In this document: piece after piece, positions 18,342 through 26,794 of the stretch | Numbering within the stretch: the stretch's first letter is position 1 | Layout of the letters: each line of letters begins with the position of its first letter | NCBI RefSeq assembly: GCF_916618885.1 | Contig: NZ_CAKAKH010000001.1 | Coordinates: 1,054,001 to 1,118,000 of the forward strand | From: Marinilactibacillus sp. Marseille-P9653 | GTDB lineage: Bacteria > Bacillota > Bacilli > Lactobacillales > Carnobacteriaceae_A | Reading direction: 5' to 3' | Length of the DNA stretch: 64,000 nt | Translations under genes and position numbers: made by a program | The notes under the pieces: generated by a model | Told to the model about the DNA's origin: nothing | The model's input: only the letters and a program-made list of their open reading frames with translations | The model's database searches: none

Positions 18342-19349
18342 ATGTCTAAATTACAACTTGGTATTATTGGAACGAGTCATATCAGTGAAGTATTTGTTGA
18401 AGCAGCATTAGAAACTGGAGAATATGAACTGCATGCAGTTTACTCAAGGTCTCTAGATAAAGCAGAAACATTTGGGAAACCTTATCACTCTCAAGAAGCC
18501 ATGGACGATTACGATGCATTCATTCAGCACCAAGATATCGAAGTGTTATACATTGCATCCCCTAATAGCTTACACTATAAACAAACGATTGACGGTCTGA
18601 AGGCGGGTAAGCATGTTATTGTCGAGAAACCAGCCTTCGCAAATCCCGACCAATGGGAAGAAGCAAGCCGACTTGCAGAAGAACAAGGTGTTGTTTTAGT
18701 TGAGGCGGCAAGACATATTCATGAAGAAAACTTCAAAAAAGTTAAAGAAGAAATCCAGAATCTAAAAACTCTTCACGGCGCAACATTGACCTATATGAAA
18801 TATTCTTCGAGATATGATTTGGTGCTTGAGGGGGAAGAACCAAATATCTTTTCAATTAAGTTTGCAGGTGGAGCCTTAATGGATTTAGGTATTTACACAG
18901 TGTACGCAGCAGTAAGCTGGTTTGGTGAGCCAAAAGAAGTCCACTATTTTGCTCAGAAAGTCAGAACAGGTGTGGATGGGAAGGGGACAGCGATACTTAG
19001 ATATGCTGATTTTGATGTTACCTTATTATTTGGAAAAATCGCTACTTCTATGTTACCAACAGAAATTTATAGTGTCGAGAAGACGTTAAGAGTCAATTCA
19101 GTCGTGGGTATTGATAAACTAGAAGAAATAAGTACAAAAGATTCAAGTGTAAAAGAAATGAAGATTCATCCTGCTGCGAAAAACACCTTGTTTGAAGAAG
19201 CAAGAATCTTCGCAGACGTCATTCAAAGAATAGAAGAGCCTGAAACAAAAGAATGCCTTAAAAACTGGACGGAACTTGGAAAAGCTGTTAACCGGACACT
19301 CTTCAAACTTAGAAAAAGTGCTGATTTATCTTTTGATGATGAAAAGTAA
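18342..19349 (+). CDS. Gfo/Idh/MocA-family oxidoreductase
   Basis: This NAD(P)-dependent dehydrogenase has the N-terminal Rossmann motif GIIGTSHIS (about residues 7-15) and the family signature EKPAFANPDQW (about residues 93-103), where the lysine is catalytic. I placed the start at ATG 18342 (335 residues) with AAAGGG nine bases upstream; ATG 18333 in the same frame abuts the ribosome site. Substrates of such enzymes are usually sugars, inositols or their derivatives. It follows the phosphoesterase gene by 20 bases and is probably in the same operon. Confidence 0.9.
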   Translation: MSKLQLGIIGTSHISEVFVEAALETGEYELHAVYSRSLDKAETFGKPYHSQEAMDDYDAFIQHQDIEVLYIASPNSLHYKQTIDGLKAGKHVIVEKPAFANPDQWEEASRLAEEQGVVLVEAARHIHEENFKKVKEEIQNLKTLHGATLTYMKYSSRYDLVLEGEEPNIFSIKFAGGALMDLGIYTVYAAVSWFGEPKEVHYFAQKVRTGVDGKGTAILRYADFDVTLLFGKIATSMLPTEIYSVEKTLRVNSVVGIDKLEEISTKDSSVKEMKIHPAAKNTLFEEARIFADVIQRIEEPETKECLKNWTELGKAVNRTLFKLRKSADLSFDDEK

Positions 19350-19430
19350 GTCGAGTGATTGATGAAAAGTGGTTTGTTCTAAACAAATCTGACACTTAAT
19401 TAATCGAGGAGATTTAAGGAGGGGTCAAGT

Positions 19431-19751
19431 ATGAAAAAACTATCCATCTTAATCATATGTGCGACAGGAATGAGCACAACTATGCTCGTTTCAAAAATGA
19501 AGAGAGCTGCCAAAGAGCAAGACCTAGAGGTATCCATCCTGGCAGTATCTGCAAACGAAGCAGCGACGCAATTTGGCTCTAGAGAATTAGACGTTGTACT
19601 GTTAGGACCACAAGTTCGTTATATGAAATCTAAAGTGCGCAAGCAGCTTCAAGGATCAAATGTAGCTGTAGAAGTCATAGACATTAAAGATTACGGTAAG
19701 ATGAATGGTGAGAAAATTTTATCTGACGCTTTGAGCTTAGTTAATCCGTGA
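19431..19751 (+). CDS. Stand-alone PTS lactose/cellobiose-type EIIB
   Basis: This 106-residue EIIB subunit has the phosphocysteine in IICATGMSTTMLVSKMK (Cys about residue 10), which accepts phosphate from EIIA and passes it to the sugar. The P-loop-like fold and length are typical of the Lac/Cel family. No EIIA or EIIC gene lies within the window, so it is an orphan: it may serve a permease elsewhere or act in regulation. It follows the oxidoreductase gene by 81 bases and ends at a strong terminator. The ribosome site GGAGGGG is good. Confidence 0.9.
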   Translation: MKKLSILIICATGMSTTMLVSKMKRAAKEQDLEVSILAVSANEAATQFGSRELDVVLLGPQVRYMKSKVRKQLQGSNVAVEVIDIKDYGKMNGEKILSDALSLVNP

Positions 19752-19767
19752 TAAGATGATTTTGAAT

Positions 19768-19824
19768 ATAATAACCCCCTTACTTACTGATAATTTAGAC
19801 TTTAGTAAGTAAGGGTTATTTTAT
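19768..19824 (+). terminator. Intrinsic terminator after EIIB
   Basis: AATAACCCCCTTACTTACT pairs with AGTAAGTAAGGGTTATT, followed by TTAT. Confidence 0.9.
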
Positions 19825-19928
19825 AGATACAAACTATAACTAATTGTAAAAAGAGACGATTTTAACTTTTTTCAAAAAAGATTAGAATTAAGGGTTGTAT
19901 TTGATTTTAAATTTGTGTATAGTAATTT

Positions 19929-19962
19929 TTGACAAGAGATTTATTTAAACATACTAGTATGT
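19929..19962 (+). promoter_or_regulatory. Promoter and 14-bp palindrome before the multidrug ABC operon
   Basis: TTGACA (19929-19934), 17 bases, then TACTAG (19952-19957) form a good promoter. The -10 box lies in the perfect palindrome ACATACTAGTATGT (19949-19962), a possible repressor operator in addition to the attenuator downstream. Confidence 0.75.
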
Positions 19963-20010
19963 CAACATTTATCTCGAATTCACATTACATAGAAAAGGAG
20001 GGGCTGTACG

Positions 20011-20109
20011 ATGAAAAATTTAATTATAGATCAAGTACAGCAAAGTCAAATGACATTATACGTTAATATATTACGACCAAAAACCTCCTTTTTCAAAGTA
20101 GAATGGTAA
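20011..20109 (+). CDS. Leader peptide of the ABC exporter attenuator (BmrB-like)
   Basis: A 32-codon ORF, MKNLIIDQVQQSQMTLYVNI then LRPKTSFFKVEW, starts at ATG 20011 behind the near-perfect ribosome site AAGGAGGGG (19995-20003). It lies between the promoter and a strong terminator, and is followed by two genes resembling bmrC and bmrD. In Bacillus subtilis the bmrCD genes are induced by ribosome-targeting antibiotics through translation of the upstream leader bmrB. The same arrangement is inferred here; I see no sequence likeness to BmrB that I could assert. Confidence 0.75.
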   Translation: MKNLIIDQVQQSQMTLYVNILRPKTSFFKVEW

Positions 20110-20124
20110 ATGATTCTTGTAGAT

Positions 20125-20182
20125 TAGATTGTCAGTGTGCAATCTAGTGATCTCAAGAAACACACATAGTTGCCACAGTCTA
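20125..20182 (+). promoter_or_regulatory. Candidate antiterminator / anti-antiterminator
   Basis: TAGATTGT (20125-20132) can pair with ACAGTCTA (20175-20182), the 5' arm of the terminator, with one G-U pair. A competing hairpin AGATTG (20126-20131) with CAATCT (20140-20145) uses the same left strand. The two are mutually exclusive, as in translation-controlled attenuators. The leader stop codon is 16 bases upstream. Confidence 0.6.
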
Positions 20183-20215
20183 TTTCTCATGGTGAGGGGT
20201 AGACTGTGTTTTTTT
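20174..20215 (+). terminator. Attenuator terminator before the ABC exporter genes
   Basis: CACAGTCTATTTCTC pairs with GAGGGGTAGACTGTG (nine perfect pairs, then wobble) around ATGGT, followed by seven T. It lies between the leader ORF and the first structural gene, so it must be read through for expression. Confidence 0.92.
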
Positions 20216-20347
20216 ATGCGTAATAAAACGCTTTCGCACTTATAACATTCAGAAATCAGGAGTTATAATTTATAGAGTTGGTACACCACCATTCGTATAA
20301 AAAGACAAGGCCATTCATAATTTGAAAAAGGACGAAAGGATGAATTT

Positions 20348-22111
20348 ATGTTTGATGTAATAAAGAAATTGAAATTTTTCTTCAAAGAAAATGCCTTGCA
20401 ATACACGTTATCGTTTATTGCTTTAGGGTTAGGAAATTTATGTGCCGTTCTCATTCCTAATATTGTTGGGAGAATGATCGATGATATCGTAACGAATGTT
20501 ATGGATATGCAAAGACTTCAGTTTTATGTGATCAGCTTTATCGCTTTGATCATATTGACTTATTTACTCGATTTTTCATGGGTATATGGACTATTCTCTG
20601 GAGCGTACAAGTTACAGAATCAGATGCGTAGTAAAATGATGCGCCATTTGTTGAGAATGAGAGCCCCTTACTTTGAAAAGTTCAGAACAGGGGATTTGAT
20701 GGCAAGGGGAACTCAGGATATCCGATCTCTAGCAGACACTGCTGGTTACGGGATGGAGGTGTTAATGACTTCTACCGTATACTTGAGTATCTTAATTACG
20801 ATGATGGGTGTATCGGTGAGTTGGGCATTGACCGCAGCAACGATCTTACCTATGTTGCCAATGATTATTGTGTTTAGAAAAAAAGGTGCTGAAATCGATG
20901 AACGATATGAAACCGCACAAAAGTCTTTTTCTAAAGTGAATGAAGATGTTCTGGAAATGGTAGATGGCACAAGAGTGATTAGAGCTTATGTCAAAGAAGA
21001 GGACTTTATCCAGAAATTCAGAAAACAGACAGAAGATTTATACAATAAGAATAATCGCGTTGCCAAAACTGGTGCGATATTTGGTCCAACGGTCAAATTC
21101 TTTGAAGCACTCAGTGTTGTGATTGCGCTAAGTTACGGTGCATATCTTGTTGCTTCAGGTGTATTGACGCTTGGAAATATGATCGCTTTCCAATTATACC
21201 TAGGCATGACGATTTGGCCATTGATTGCTGTGTCGGAATTGATTTTGATCCTTAGACAAGGGAGTGCTTCCATGCGCCGTGTCGAAGAAATTTTGGACGC
21301 AACGGATGGACTCGACTTAAGAGGAGAAGCAACGATCTCAGAAGTAGAAGATATCAAGTTCAATCAATTTGACTTCCGTTACACTTCAAGTGAGTCCATC
21401 AACTTGGAAAAGTTGGACTTGGACTTAACTAAAGGGAAGATGTTAGGGATTGTTGGGAAAACAGGGTCTGGTAAAACGACGCTGATTCGTCAGTTATTGA
21501 ATCAATATCCAGCAGGAACAGGGTCATTTGAAATGGGTGAACATGCTTATGCGCATTATCAAGATCCTGAACTTAGAAGAATGATTGGATACGTTCCGCA
21601 AGATCACGTACTGTTCAGTAGAAGTGTAAGAGAAAATATCGCCTTTGGTAAAAAAGGGGCGAACGATGAAGAAATCATGAAAAGTATCCGTGATGCTTCG
21701 TTTGAAGAAGATTTAAACAAAATGGAACATGGGTTAGATACCATGATTGGTGAAAAAGGGATGTCGATTTCTGGTGGTCAGAAACAAAGAATTTCTATCG
21801 CCCGTGCCTTGATCAAGGATCCGCAAATTTTAATCTTAGATGATTCACTTTCAGCAGTCGATGCAAAGACAGAGCAGAATATCATCTCAAATATTCAACA
21901 AGTAAGAGCAAATAAAACGACGATTATCACAACGCATAGACTTTCAGCAGTCAAACAAGCGGATGAAATTATTGTGATGGATAATGGTCGTATCGCAGAA
22001 CGAGGTACACACGAAGAATTGATTCAGCAAAAAGGCTGGTATTACGAACAGTTCTTGCGCCAAGAAGTGAAATCAAAAGAAGCTATAAATGAGGAAGGAG
22101 AGGTGAAATAA
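20348..22111 (+). CDS. Heterodimeric multidrug ABC exporter, degenerate-site subunit (BmrC-like)
   Basis: This is a half-transporter of 587 residues: six membrane helices in an exporter domain (about residues 15-310), then a nucleotide-binding domain. Walker A is GKTGSGKTT (about 369-377), the signature is SISGGQKQR (about 473) and Walker B is ILILDD (about 496) with Asp in place of the catalytic Glu. The histidine switch TTHRLS is intact. An Asp at this place is the hallmark of the catalytically weak site in BmrCD/TM287-288-type heterodimers. The start codon of the partner overlaps its stop. A TA-rich leader with an attenuator precedes it. Substrates are probably hydrophobic drugs. Confidence 0.93.
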   Translation: MFDVIKKLKFFFKENALQYTLSFIALGLGNLCAVLIPNIVGRMIDDIVTNVMDMQRLQFYVISFIALIILTYLLDFSWVYGLFSGAYKLQNQMRSKMMRHLLRMRAPYFEKFRTGDLMARGTQDIRSLADTAGYGMEVLMTSTVYLSILITMMGVSVSWALTAATILPMLPMIIVFRKKGAEIDERYETAQKSFSKVNEDVLEMVDGTRVIRAYVKEEDFIQKFRKQTEDLYNKNNRVAKTGAIFGPTVKFFEALSVVIALSYGAYLVASGVLTLGNMIAFQLYLGMTIWPLIAVSELILILRQGSASMRRVEEILDATDGLDLRGEATISEVEDIKFNQFDFRYTSSESINLEKLDLDLTKGKMLGIVGKTGSGKTTLIRQLLNQYPAGTGSFEMGEHAYAHYQDPELRRMIGYVPQDHVLFSRSVRENIAFGKKGANDEEIMKSIRDASFEEDLNKMEHGLDTMIGEKGMSISGGQKQRISIARALIKDPQILILDDSLSAVDAKTEQNIISNIQQVRANKTTIITTHRLSAVKQADEIIVMDNGRIAERGTHEELIQQKGWYYEQFLRQEVKSKEAINEEGEVK

Positions 22112-23868
22112 TGAAGACAGTTAAAAGACTCCTCTCATATATGAAGTATTTTAAATGGCAATTTGGTATCGGAATTTCTTTATTACTATTTTCAACTATT
22201 ACAGATTTAGGTGCACCAATCATTGCACAAAGAATTATTGATAATGTCATTACGCCTGCCGCAGAAACAGGAGAAGCCTTTGGAGATACGCTACTGCAAT
22301 TGGTTTTGATCTATGCAGCATTAATGCTTTCGACAGCTGCTTTCCGTTATTTTAGTCAAATTATTCGGATGAAAGCTGCAAACGGGTCAGTGAAGATGAT
22401 CCGAGATCAAGTTTACGAAAAAGTACAAAAGCTACCTGTTCAGTATTTTGATAATCTACCGGCAGGAAAAGTTGTAGCAAGAATCACAAATGATACAGAA
22501 TCATTGCGTCAACAATTTTACGTAACGGCAATTGGTCAGGTCTTAATGAATGTTATGTATGTCATTGGAACATTTATTGCAATTACTTTGTTTAACAGAA
22601 TATTGGGTTTGATCCTACTGGTCTTGATTCCTATCATGTATTTCTGGGCTAAGTTTTATAGTAAATTTGCAGGAGAATTTAACCGTAGAGAACGTGACTT
22701 GAATTCAGAAGTGAATGCAAAATTCAACGAATCAATTCAAGGAATGTCAATCATTCAAGCTTTTGAGCAAGAAGAGAAAACGGATAAAGAATTCTCTAAA
22801 ATCAATGATGAATGGTACGACGTCATGAAGAAATATGTCATCTTAGATGCAAGTTCTCAATTTACCATTGCGGATTTTTTACGAAGAATTACTTTACTGA
22901 CTTTAATGGTTTACTTTAGTACGCAATACATCAACGGAACACTCGGAATCTCTGTTGGTATGCTTTACCTCTTCAGTGATTATATCTCTAGACTTTATGA
23001 GCCAATCAAAGGAACGATTCAACAAATGACGTTTATCCAACAAGCAGTTGCTGCGGGTGAGCGAGTTTTTGAATTGATGGATAAAGAGCCAGAAGAGAAT
23101 GCTACGGAAAAAATGGAAATGAGTAATGGGCGCGTTAAGTTTTCAAATGTAGGCTTTGGTTACAGTGATGAGAAGAAAGTTTTGAAAAACATTCAATTCA
23201 CTGCTGAACCAGGAGAAACGGTTGCTTTAGTTGGACATACGGGTTCTGGTAAAAGCTCGATTATGAACTTATTATTCAGATTCTATGATCCTCAAGAAGG
23301 AACGATTGAGATCGACGGACAGAATACCAAGCTTTTTTCAAGACAGTCCGTTAGAGAACAAATGGGCATCGTGCTTCAGGATCCATTCTTGTTTACAGGA
23401 ACCATCTTATCCAATATCACGTTAGACAATCCTGCTATCTCAAGAGAAACGGCATTGAAAGCTTTACAAGATGTCGGCGGAGACGATATGCTGAGCAAGT
23501 TTGAAAAAGGACTAGATGAACCCGTTGTAGAAAAAGGGAGCACCTTAAGTTCTGGACAACGTCAGTTGATTTCCTTCGCAAGAGCGTTAGCCTTTAATCC
23601 CAAAATTCTGATTTTAGATGAAGCAACATCTTCTATTGATACAGAAACAGAAGATATTATTCAACACGCTATGGACGTATTGAAAGAAGGTAGAACGACT
23701 TTTATTATCGCTCACCGTCTATCAACGATTCAACATGCAAATCAGATTCTAGTGTTGGATCAAGGTGAAATCATCGAACAAGGAAATCATGACTCACTTC
23801 TTGAACAAGACGGTTCATACGCTGAAATGTACAAAATGCAGAAAAAAGGCCAGAAAATGGTATCGTAA
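22111..23868 (+). CDS. Heterodimeric multidrug ABC exporter, catalytic-site subunit (BmrD-like)
   Basis: This partner half-transporter of 585 residues has Walker A GHTGSGKSS (about 374), Walker B ILILDEATSSID with the catalytic Glu (about 505) and switch IAHRLS. Its signature motif reads TLSSGQRQL, not LSGGQ, the complementary defect to the Asp in the first subunit. Together they give one active site (Walker A/B of this chain with the intact SGGQ of the partner) and one degenerate site. The ATG overlaps the upstream stop by one base (taATGa), so both chains are made in equal amounts. A terminator follows. Confidence 0.94.
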   Translation: MKTVKRLLSYMKYFKWQFGIGISLLLFSTITDLGAPIIAQRIIDNVITPAAETGEAFGDTLLQLVLIYAALMLSTAAFRYFSQIIRMKAANGSVKMIRDQVYEKVQKLPVQYFDNLPAGKVVARITNDTESLRQQFYVTAIGQVLMNVMYVIGTFIAITLFNRILGLILLVLIPIMYFWAKFYSKFAGEFNRRERDLNSEVNAKFNESIQGMSIIQAFEQEEKTDKEFSKINDEWYDVMKKYVILDASSQFTIADFLRRITLLTLMVYFSTQYINGTLGISVGMLYLFSDYISRLYEPIKGTIQQMTFIQQAVAAGERVFELMDKEPEENATEKMEMSNGRVKFSNVGFGYSDEKKVLKNIQFTAEPGETVALVGHTGSGKSSIMNLLFRFYDPQEGTIEIDGQNTKLFSRQSVREQMGIVLQDPFLFTGTILSNITLDNPAISRETALKALQDVGGDDMLSKFEKGLDEPVVEKGSTLSSGQRQLISFARALAFNPKILILDEATSSIDTETEDIIQHAMDVLKEGRTTFIIAHRLSTIQHANQILVLDQGEIIEQGNHDSLLEQDGSYAEMYKMQKKGQKMVS

Positions 23869-23904
23869 GCAAAAAGAGGTGGGATAAAAGTCTCATTGAA
23901 ATAA

Positions 23905-23955
23905 TAAGATCCGCTGAAAATCTTAATGAGATTTTTTAGCGGATCTTATTTGTTT
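23905..23955 (+). terminator. Terminator after the ABC exporter
   Basis: AATAAGATCCGCT pairs perfectly with AGCGGATCTTATT around a loop that is itself partly paired; TTG TTT follows. Confidence 0.88.
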
Positions 23956-24116
23956 ATGTGCGCAAAAGTCGCACTCCTTTGATATCATTAAGTCACCACA
24001 ACACATTGCTGTCAAAAAGTACTCAAAGAATCAACGATTGATCAAAGGATAAGGTTTGTATGTATAAAAAAGATGACTATAATAAATAATATAACAATGA
24101 ATGGAGGACATATGAT

Positions 24117-26063
24117 ATGAAAGCAAAAAAATATTTCATATTACTTAGTGCATTGGCTTTATTCGGGTGCAGCGGGAAAGAGTCTCAACCTGAAGAAATA
24201 GAAAACATACAAGAAGACATAGTCGAAAATGAAGCGAACGAAGAAACTGAAGAAGAAACAGAACAAGGGAACAATGAAGAGGGACAAGAAACAGCAGAAG
24301 AAATCGTCATGCCTGATCCTGTGCAATATGAAGTGACTACATACATTGTTGAGATAGAAGAGGAAGTGACAATCACGGTAGAAGCAGGTCCCGTTTTTGT
24401 GGAGGACGACCATGCCATCCTTCCAATTGTGTTAGACAGCGACAATGAGACAGCATTCAGATTTAATCGTGCTCTGCCAGAAGAAATGGTTTTTTATGAT
24501 AATACGAATAATCAGTTTGACATTCGACTAGTGGACCCTGTTGAACGAACAGTCTCTCATATGGGGATTTTTTCGTGGGAACATGATACCTATAATGACG
24601 ATTTATTTACTCCGCTGAGTACGTTTATAAGCGAGGGAGGTAGTACGAAAGACCGAAGTCTTGTAGGAGGAGAGGGATATGCAGTTCATTTATTTACAGT
24701 ATTTGATGCACCTCAGTCAGATGACGTTCATGTGTTCTTGGGCAGATTAGGTCTTGTAGAAAATGTTCCTGTTGTCACTCGTGAGGAAACAACGATTTCA
24801 ACATTAGCAGAAGTTTCAGCAGAATTTGATGACGAAGAAATAGGACCAGAAGAACGAGTAGACTCAAAAGGACATTTTATTTATGGGGTCCCTACACTAT
24901 TAGAAGTGGTTCAACAAACAGTATCCAGTAGTGTAGTCGCAGAAGATCCGGAGGAACACCTTGAATCTATTCAATTCCGTACGATGCCTTTGGAAGTATA
25001 CAGCGAAAGTCTCGAGTCTTCAGTTAGTCGAGTAGATGAGATTGAACATTCAACTATCATTTTATCTAGTGATGTGCTCTTTGACTTCGATGACTCGACT
25101 TTAACTGAAGAAGCAGATGTAGAATTAGAAGCAGCCATAGCCGAGTTGGAGGGTGTAGATGGTGGAGAACTTCAGATTGTGGGGCATACGGATAATGAAC
25201 ACACAGAAGAATACAATCAAGGGTTATCAGAAGATAGAGCAGAAGCTGTTCACAATCGATTAAATGAATTGATGAGCTTGGAATTATTTGATGAAGTGAC
25301 TACTCGAGGAGATTCTTTCAGAGAACCGATTGCCGATAATGATAGTGCTGAAGGTCGTGCGCGAAATAGACGAGTAGAACTGCATTTCACACCACCGACA
25401 GAACCGATTGTTGTAGAATCAGAGACTGAAATACCAGAAACTGAAGGAGTAGAAGTAACCTATCCAGAACACGCAGATACACAGTATGGATCAGTGGAAA
25501 TTGAATCGGTCAAACGAGTGGATGATCTCTTTGTGGGGAGAATAAAAGTAAACAGAAAAGATGGAATGATAGACAGGGAAGCACTCCAACAAAGAATGGA
25601 CGGCGAGGTCTATGGAGCAAGAGGAATGACTCAGGGAGATCATGGATATGAAACGAGAAGAGTAGATGGCGTAACCTTATTGAATAATGGACGCCGTTAC
25701 TATCCGATTGATTATTACGTTGAAACGTTAGAAGGAACAGAAGGAGAATCTTTTGAAGAACGACAGGAAGGAAGAGAAGTAGAAAGAGAATATATCCTTC
25801 CGCTTTCTGATCGTTTTCTTGCTGATTCGGGAGAGTACTTTTATGCAACGGTAGTTTGGCCAGCTCTCGCTACAGATTCTGTAATCATTGATTTAGAATT
25901 TCCAGAAATGAGCGGGGATGAAGAAAGAAGAGCAGACCAAGTCGAACGCTTAGCACCCTGGCGAATTCTCGATGTGCCAGTTGAAGGCAATGATTATGCT
26001 GGAAGTGTAGATACAGCTGAAGATTCTGAAGAAGATGAAGTTGACGAAGAGAATGATGAATAA
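24117..26063 (+). CDS. Large acidic lipoprotein with an OmpA-like domain
   Basis: The signal peptide ends in the lipobox ALFGC (about residues 15-19), so the 648-residue protein is probably attached to the membrane. A very acidic Glu-rich linker (about 22-65) follows, then a beta-rich region without a name (about 70-310). An OmpA-C domain spans about 318-440: LFDFDDSTLTEEADVELE, then IVGHTDNEHTEEYNQGLSEDRAEAV and GRARNRRVEL. OmpA-C domains bind peptidoglycan peptides; the Asp and Arg needed for diaminopimelate contact are visible. The C-terminal part is again acidic. A peptidoglycan-binding OmpA domain on a Gram-positive lipoprotein is uncommon. It is monocistronic. Confidence 0.85.
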   Translation: MKAKKYFILLSALALFGCSGKESQPEEIENIQEDIVENEANEETEEETEQGNNEEGQETAEEIVMPDPVQYEVTTYIVEIEEEVTITVEAGPVFVEDDHAILPIVLDSDNETAFRFNRALPEEMVFYDNTNNQFDIRLVDPVERTVSHMGIFSWEHDTYNDDLFTPLSTFISEGGSTKDRSLVGGEGYAVHLFTVFDAPQSDDVHVFLGRLGLVENVPVVTREETTISTLAEVSAEFDDEEIGPEERVDSKGHFIYGVPTLLEVVQQTVSSSVVAEDPEEHLESIQFRTMPLEVYSESLESSVSRVDEIEHSTIILSSDVLFDFDDSTLTEEADVELEAAIAELEGVDGGELQIVGHTDNEHTEEYNQGLSEDRAEAVHNRLNELMSLELFDEVTTRGDSFREPIADNDSAEGRARNRRVELHFTPPTEPIVVESETEIPETEGVEVTYPEHADTQYGSVEIESVKRVDDLFVGRIKVNRKDGMIDREALQQRMDGEVYGARGMTQGDHGYETRRVDGVTLLNNGRRYYPIDYYVETLEGTEGESFEERQEGREVEREYILPLSDRFLADSGEYFYATVVWPALATDSVIIDLEFPEMSGDEERRADQVERLAPWRILDVPVEGNDYAGSVDTAEDSEEDEVDEENDE

Positions 26064-26073
26064 TATATAAAGA

Positions 26074-26107
26074 AAATTCTATCTCAATTAACTGAGGTAG
26101 GATTTTT
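26074..26107 (+). terminator. Terminator after the OmpA-domain lipoprotein
   Basis: AAATTCTATCTCA and TGAGGTAGGATTT pair around ATTAAC and end in TTTTTT. Confidence 0.88.
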
Positions 26108-26279
26108 TATTTTATGAGCCTGGAATTATTAAATAGTCTCCATGTAATTAGATATCATATGCAACTTCTTGTGAAACTACATAAACAGAACTTGGATGTT
26201 TCTTTTGCAATTTTAAAAAGCGAATTTGAGCCATCGGAAAATTACTGTTAAACTGATTAAAATGTATAAAGGAGAACAT

Positions 26280-26630
26280 ATGTTGATACTACTGAGTGTA
26301 TTTCTACTATTGGCCGCAGCCATACTATTTTGGATAGGTTACCAGTATAAAGATGATCCAAAAGGTACAAGACCAAATGGTAGCGTGACACCGCTTGGGA
26401 AAATTAAGGATAGAGAAAACTATCAAAAGTGGGAAGGTCGTTTTTATTTTATTTATGGAGCCTACTTGTTTCTTGTTGTTCTTTCAGTGGGAATGACATC
26501 TGTTTTTGACTGGAATCCTATTTGGCTAAGGTTTTGGATCGTTTTGATGGTTGTTCTATCTATTATTAGAATAATAATCATGTCCAAATTCATCGAATTT
26601 AGATGGAAAACGAAAAATAAAGACAATTAA
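26280..26630 (+). CDS. Small membrane protein of unknown function
   Basis: From ATG 26280, behind AAAGGAG, it encodes 116 residues; a longer frame from TTG 26226 has no ribosome site. Three membrane helices are visible (about 2-20, 58-76 and 85-105), with a conserved-looking polar loop (DDPKGTRPNGSVTPLGK) between the first two. I do not recognise the family. Confidence 0.7.
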   Translation: MLILLSVFLLLAAAILFWIGYQYKDDPKGTRPNGSVTPLGKIKDRENYQKWEGRFYFIYGAYLFLVVLSVGMTSVFDWNPIWLRFWIVLMVVLSIIRIIIMSKFIEFRWKTKNKDN

Positions 26631-26635
26631 TTATA

Positions 26636-26710
26636 TGACCCTAGAGGGAATCGAACCCACGACCTAGTGCTTAGGAGGCACTTGCTCTATCCTACTGAGC
26701 TATAGAGTCA
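26636..26710 (-). tRNA. tRNA-Arg (anticodon CCT)
   Basis: Read on the minus strand, the 75 bases fold as a cloverleaf: acceptor TGACTCT with AGGGTCA, D-arm GCTC...GAGC, anticodon arm AGTGC CTCCTAA GCACT (anticodon CCT, decoding AGG) and T-arm loop TTCGATT. One T-T mismatch lies in the T-stem. CCA is not encoded. The first 32 bases of the tRNA (26679-26710) are the attL copy of the integrated element, so the 5' half and the upstream region now come from the element. Confidence 0.95.
26679..26710. repeat. attL (32-bp core, inside tRNA-Arg)
   Basis: It is identical to 38864-38895 and differs at the base on either side, so the shared core is exactly 32 bp. It comprises the 5' half of tRNA-Arg(CCT) down to the start of the anticodon stem. 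Confidence 0.95.
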
Positions 26711-26714
26711 GGAG

Positions 26715-26744
26715 AAGAACGCTGTTAAATCAACGTTCTTTTTT
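26715..26744 (+). terminator. Terminator at the element's left edge
   Basis: AAGAACG and CGTTCTT pair around a 12-base loop and are followed by four more T on the plus strand. It faces into the element and would stop transcripts antisense to the tRNA. Confidence 0.65.
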
Positions 26745-26778
26745 AATTTGTAGATTAATTCTTTTTAGCTTGTGTCGC

Positions 26779-26791
26779 TTCTTGTGTCTAT
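26779..26791. repeat. Probable integrase arm-site repeat, left end
   Basis: TTCTTGTGTCTAT is identical to 38747-38759 near the right end; a related CTTGTGTCGC is 10 bases to its left. Short direct repeats placed just inside both att sites are typical arm-type binding sites of Tn916/phage-type integrases. Confidence 0.65.
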
Positions 26792-26794
26792 TTC

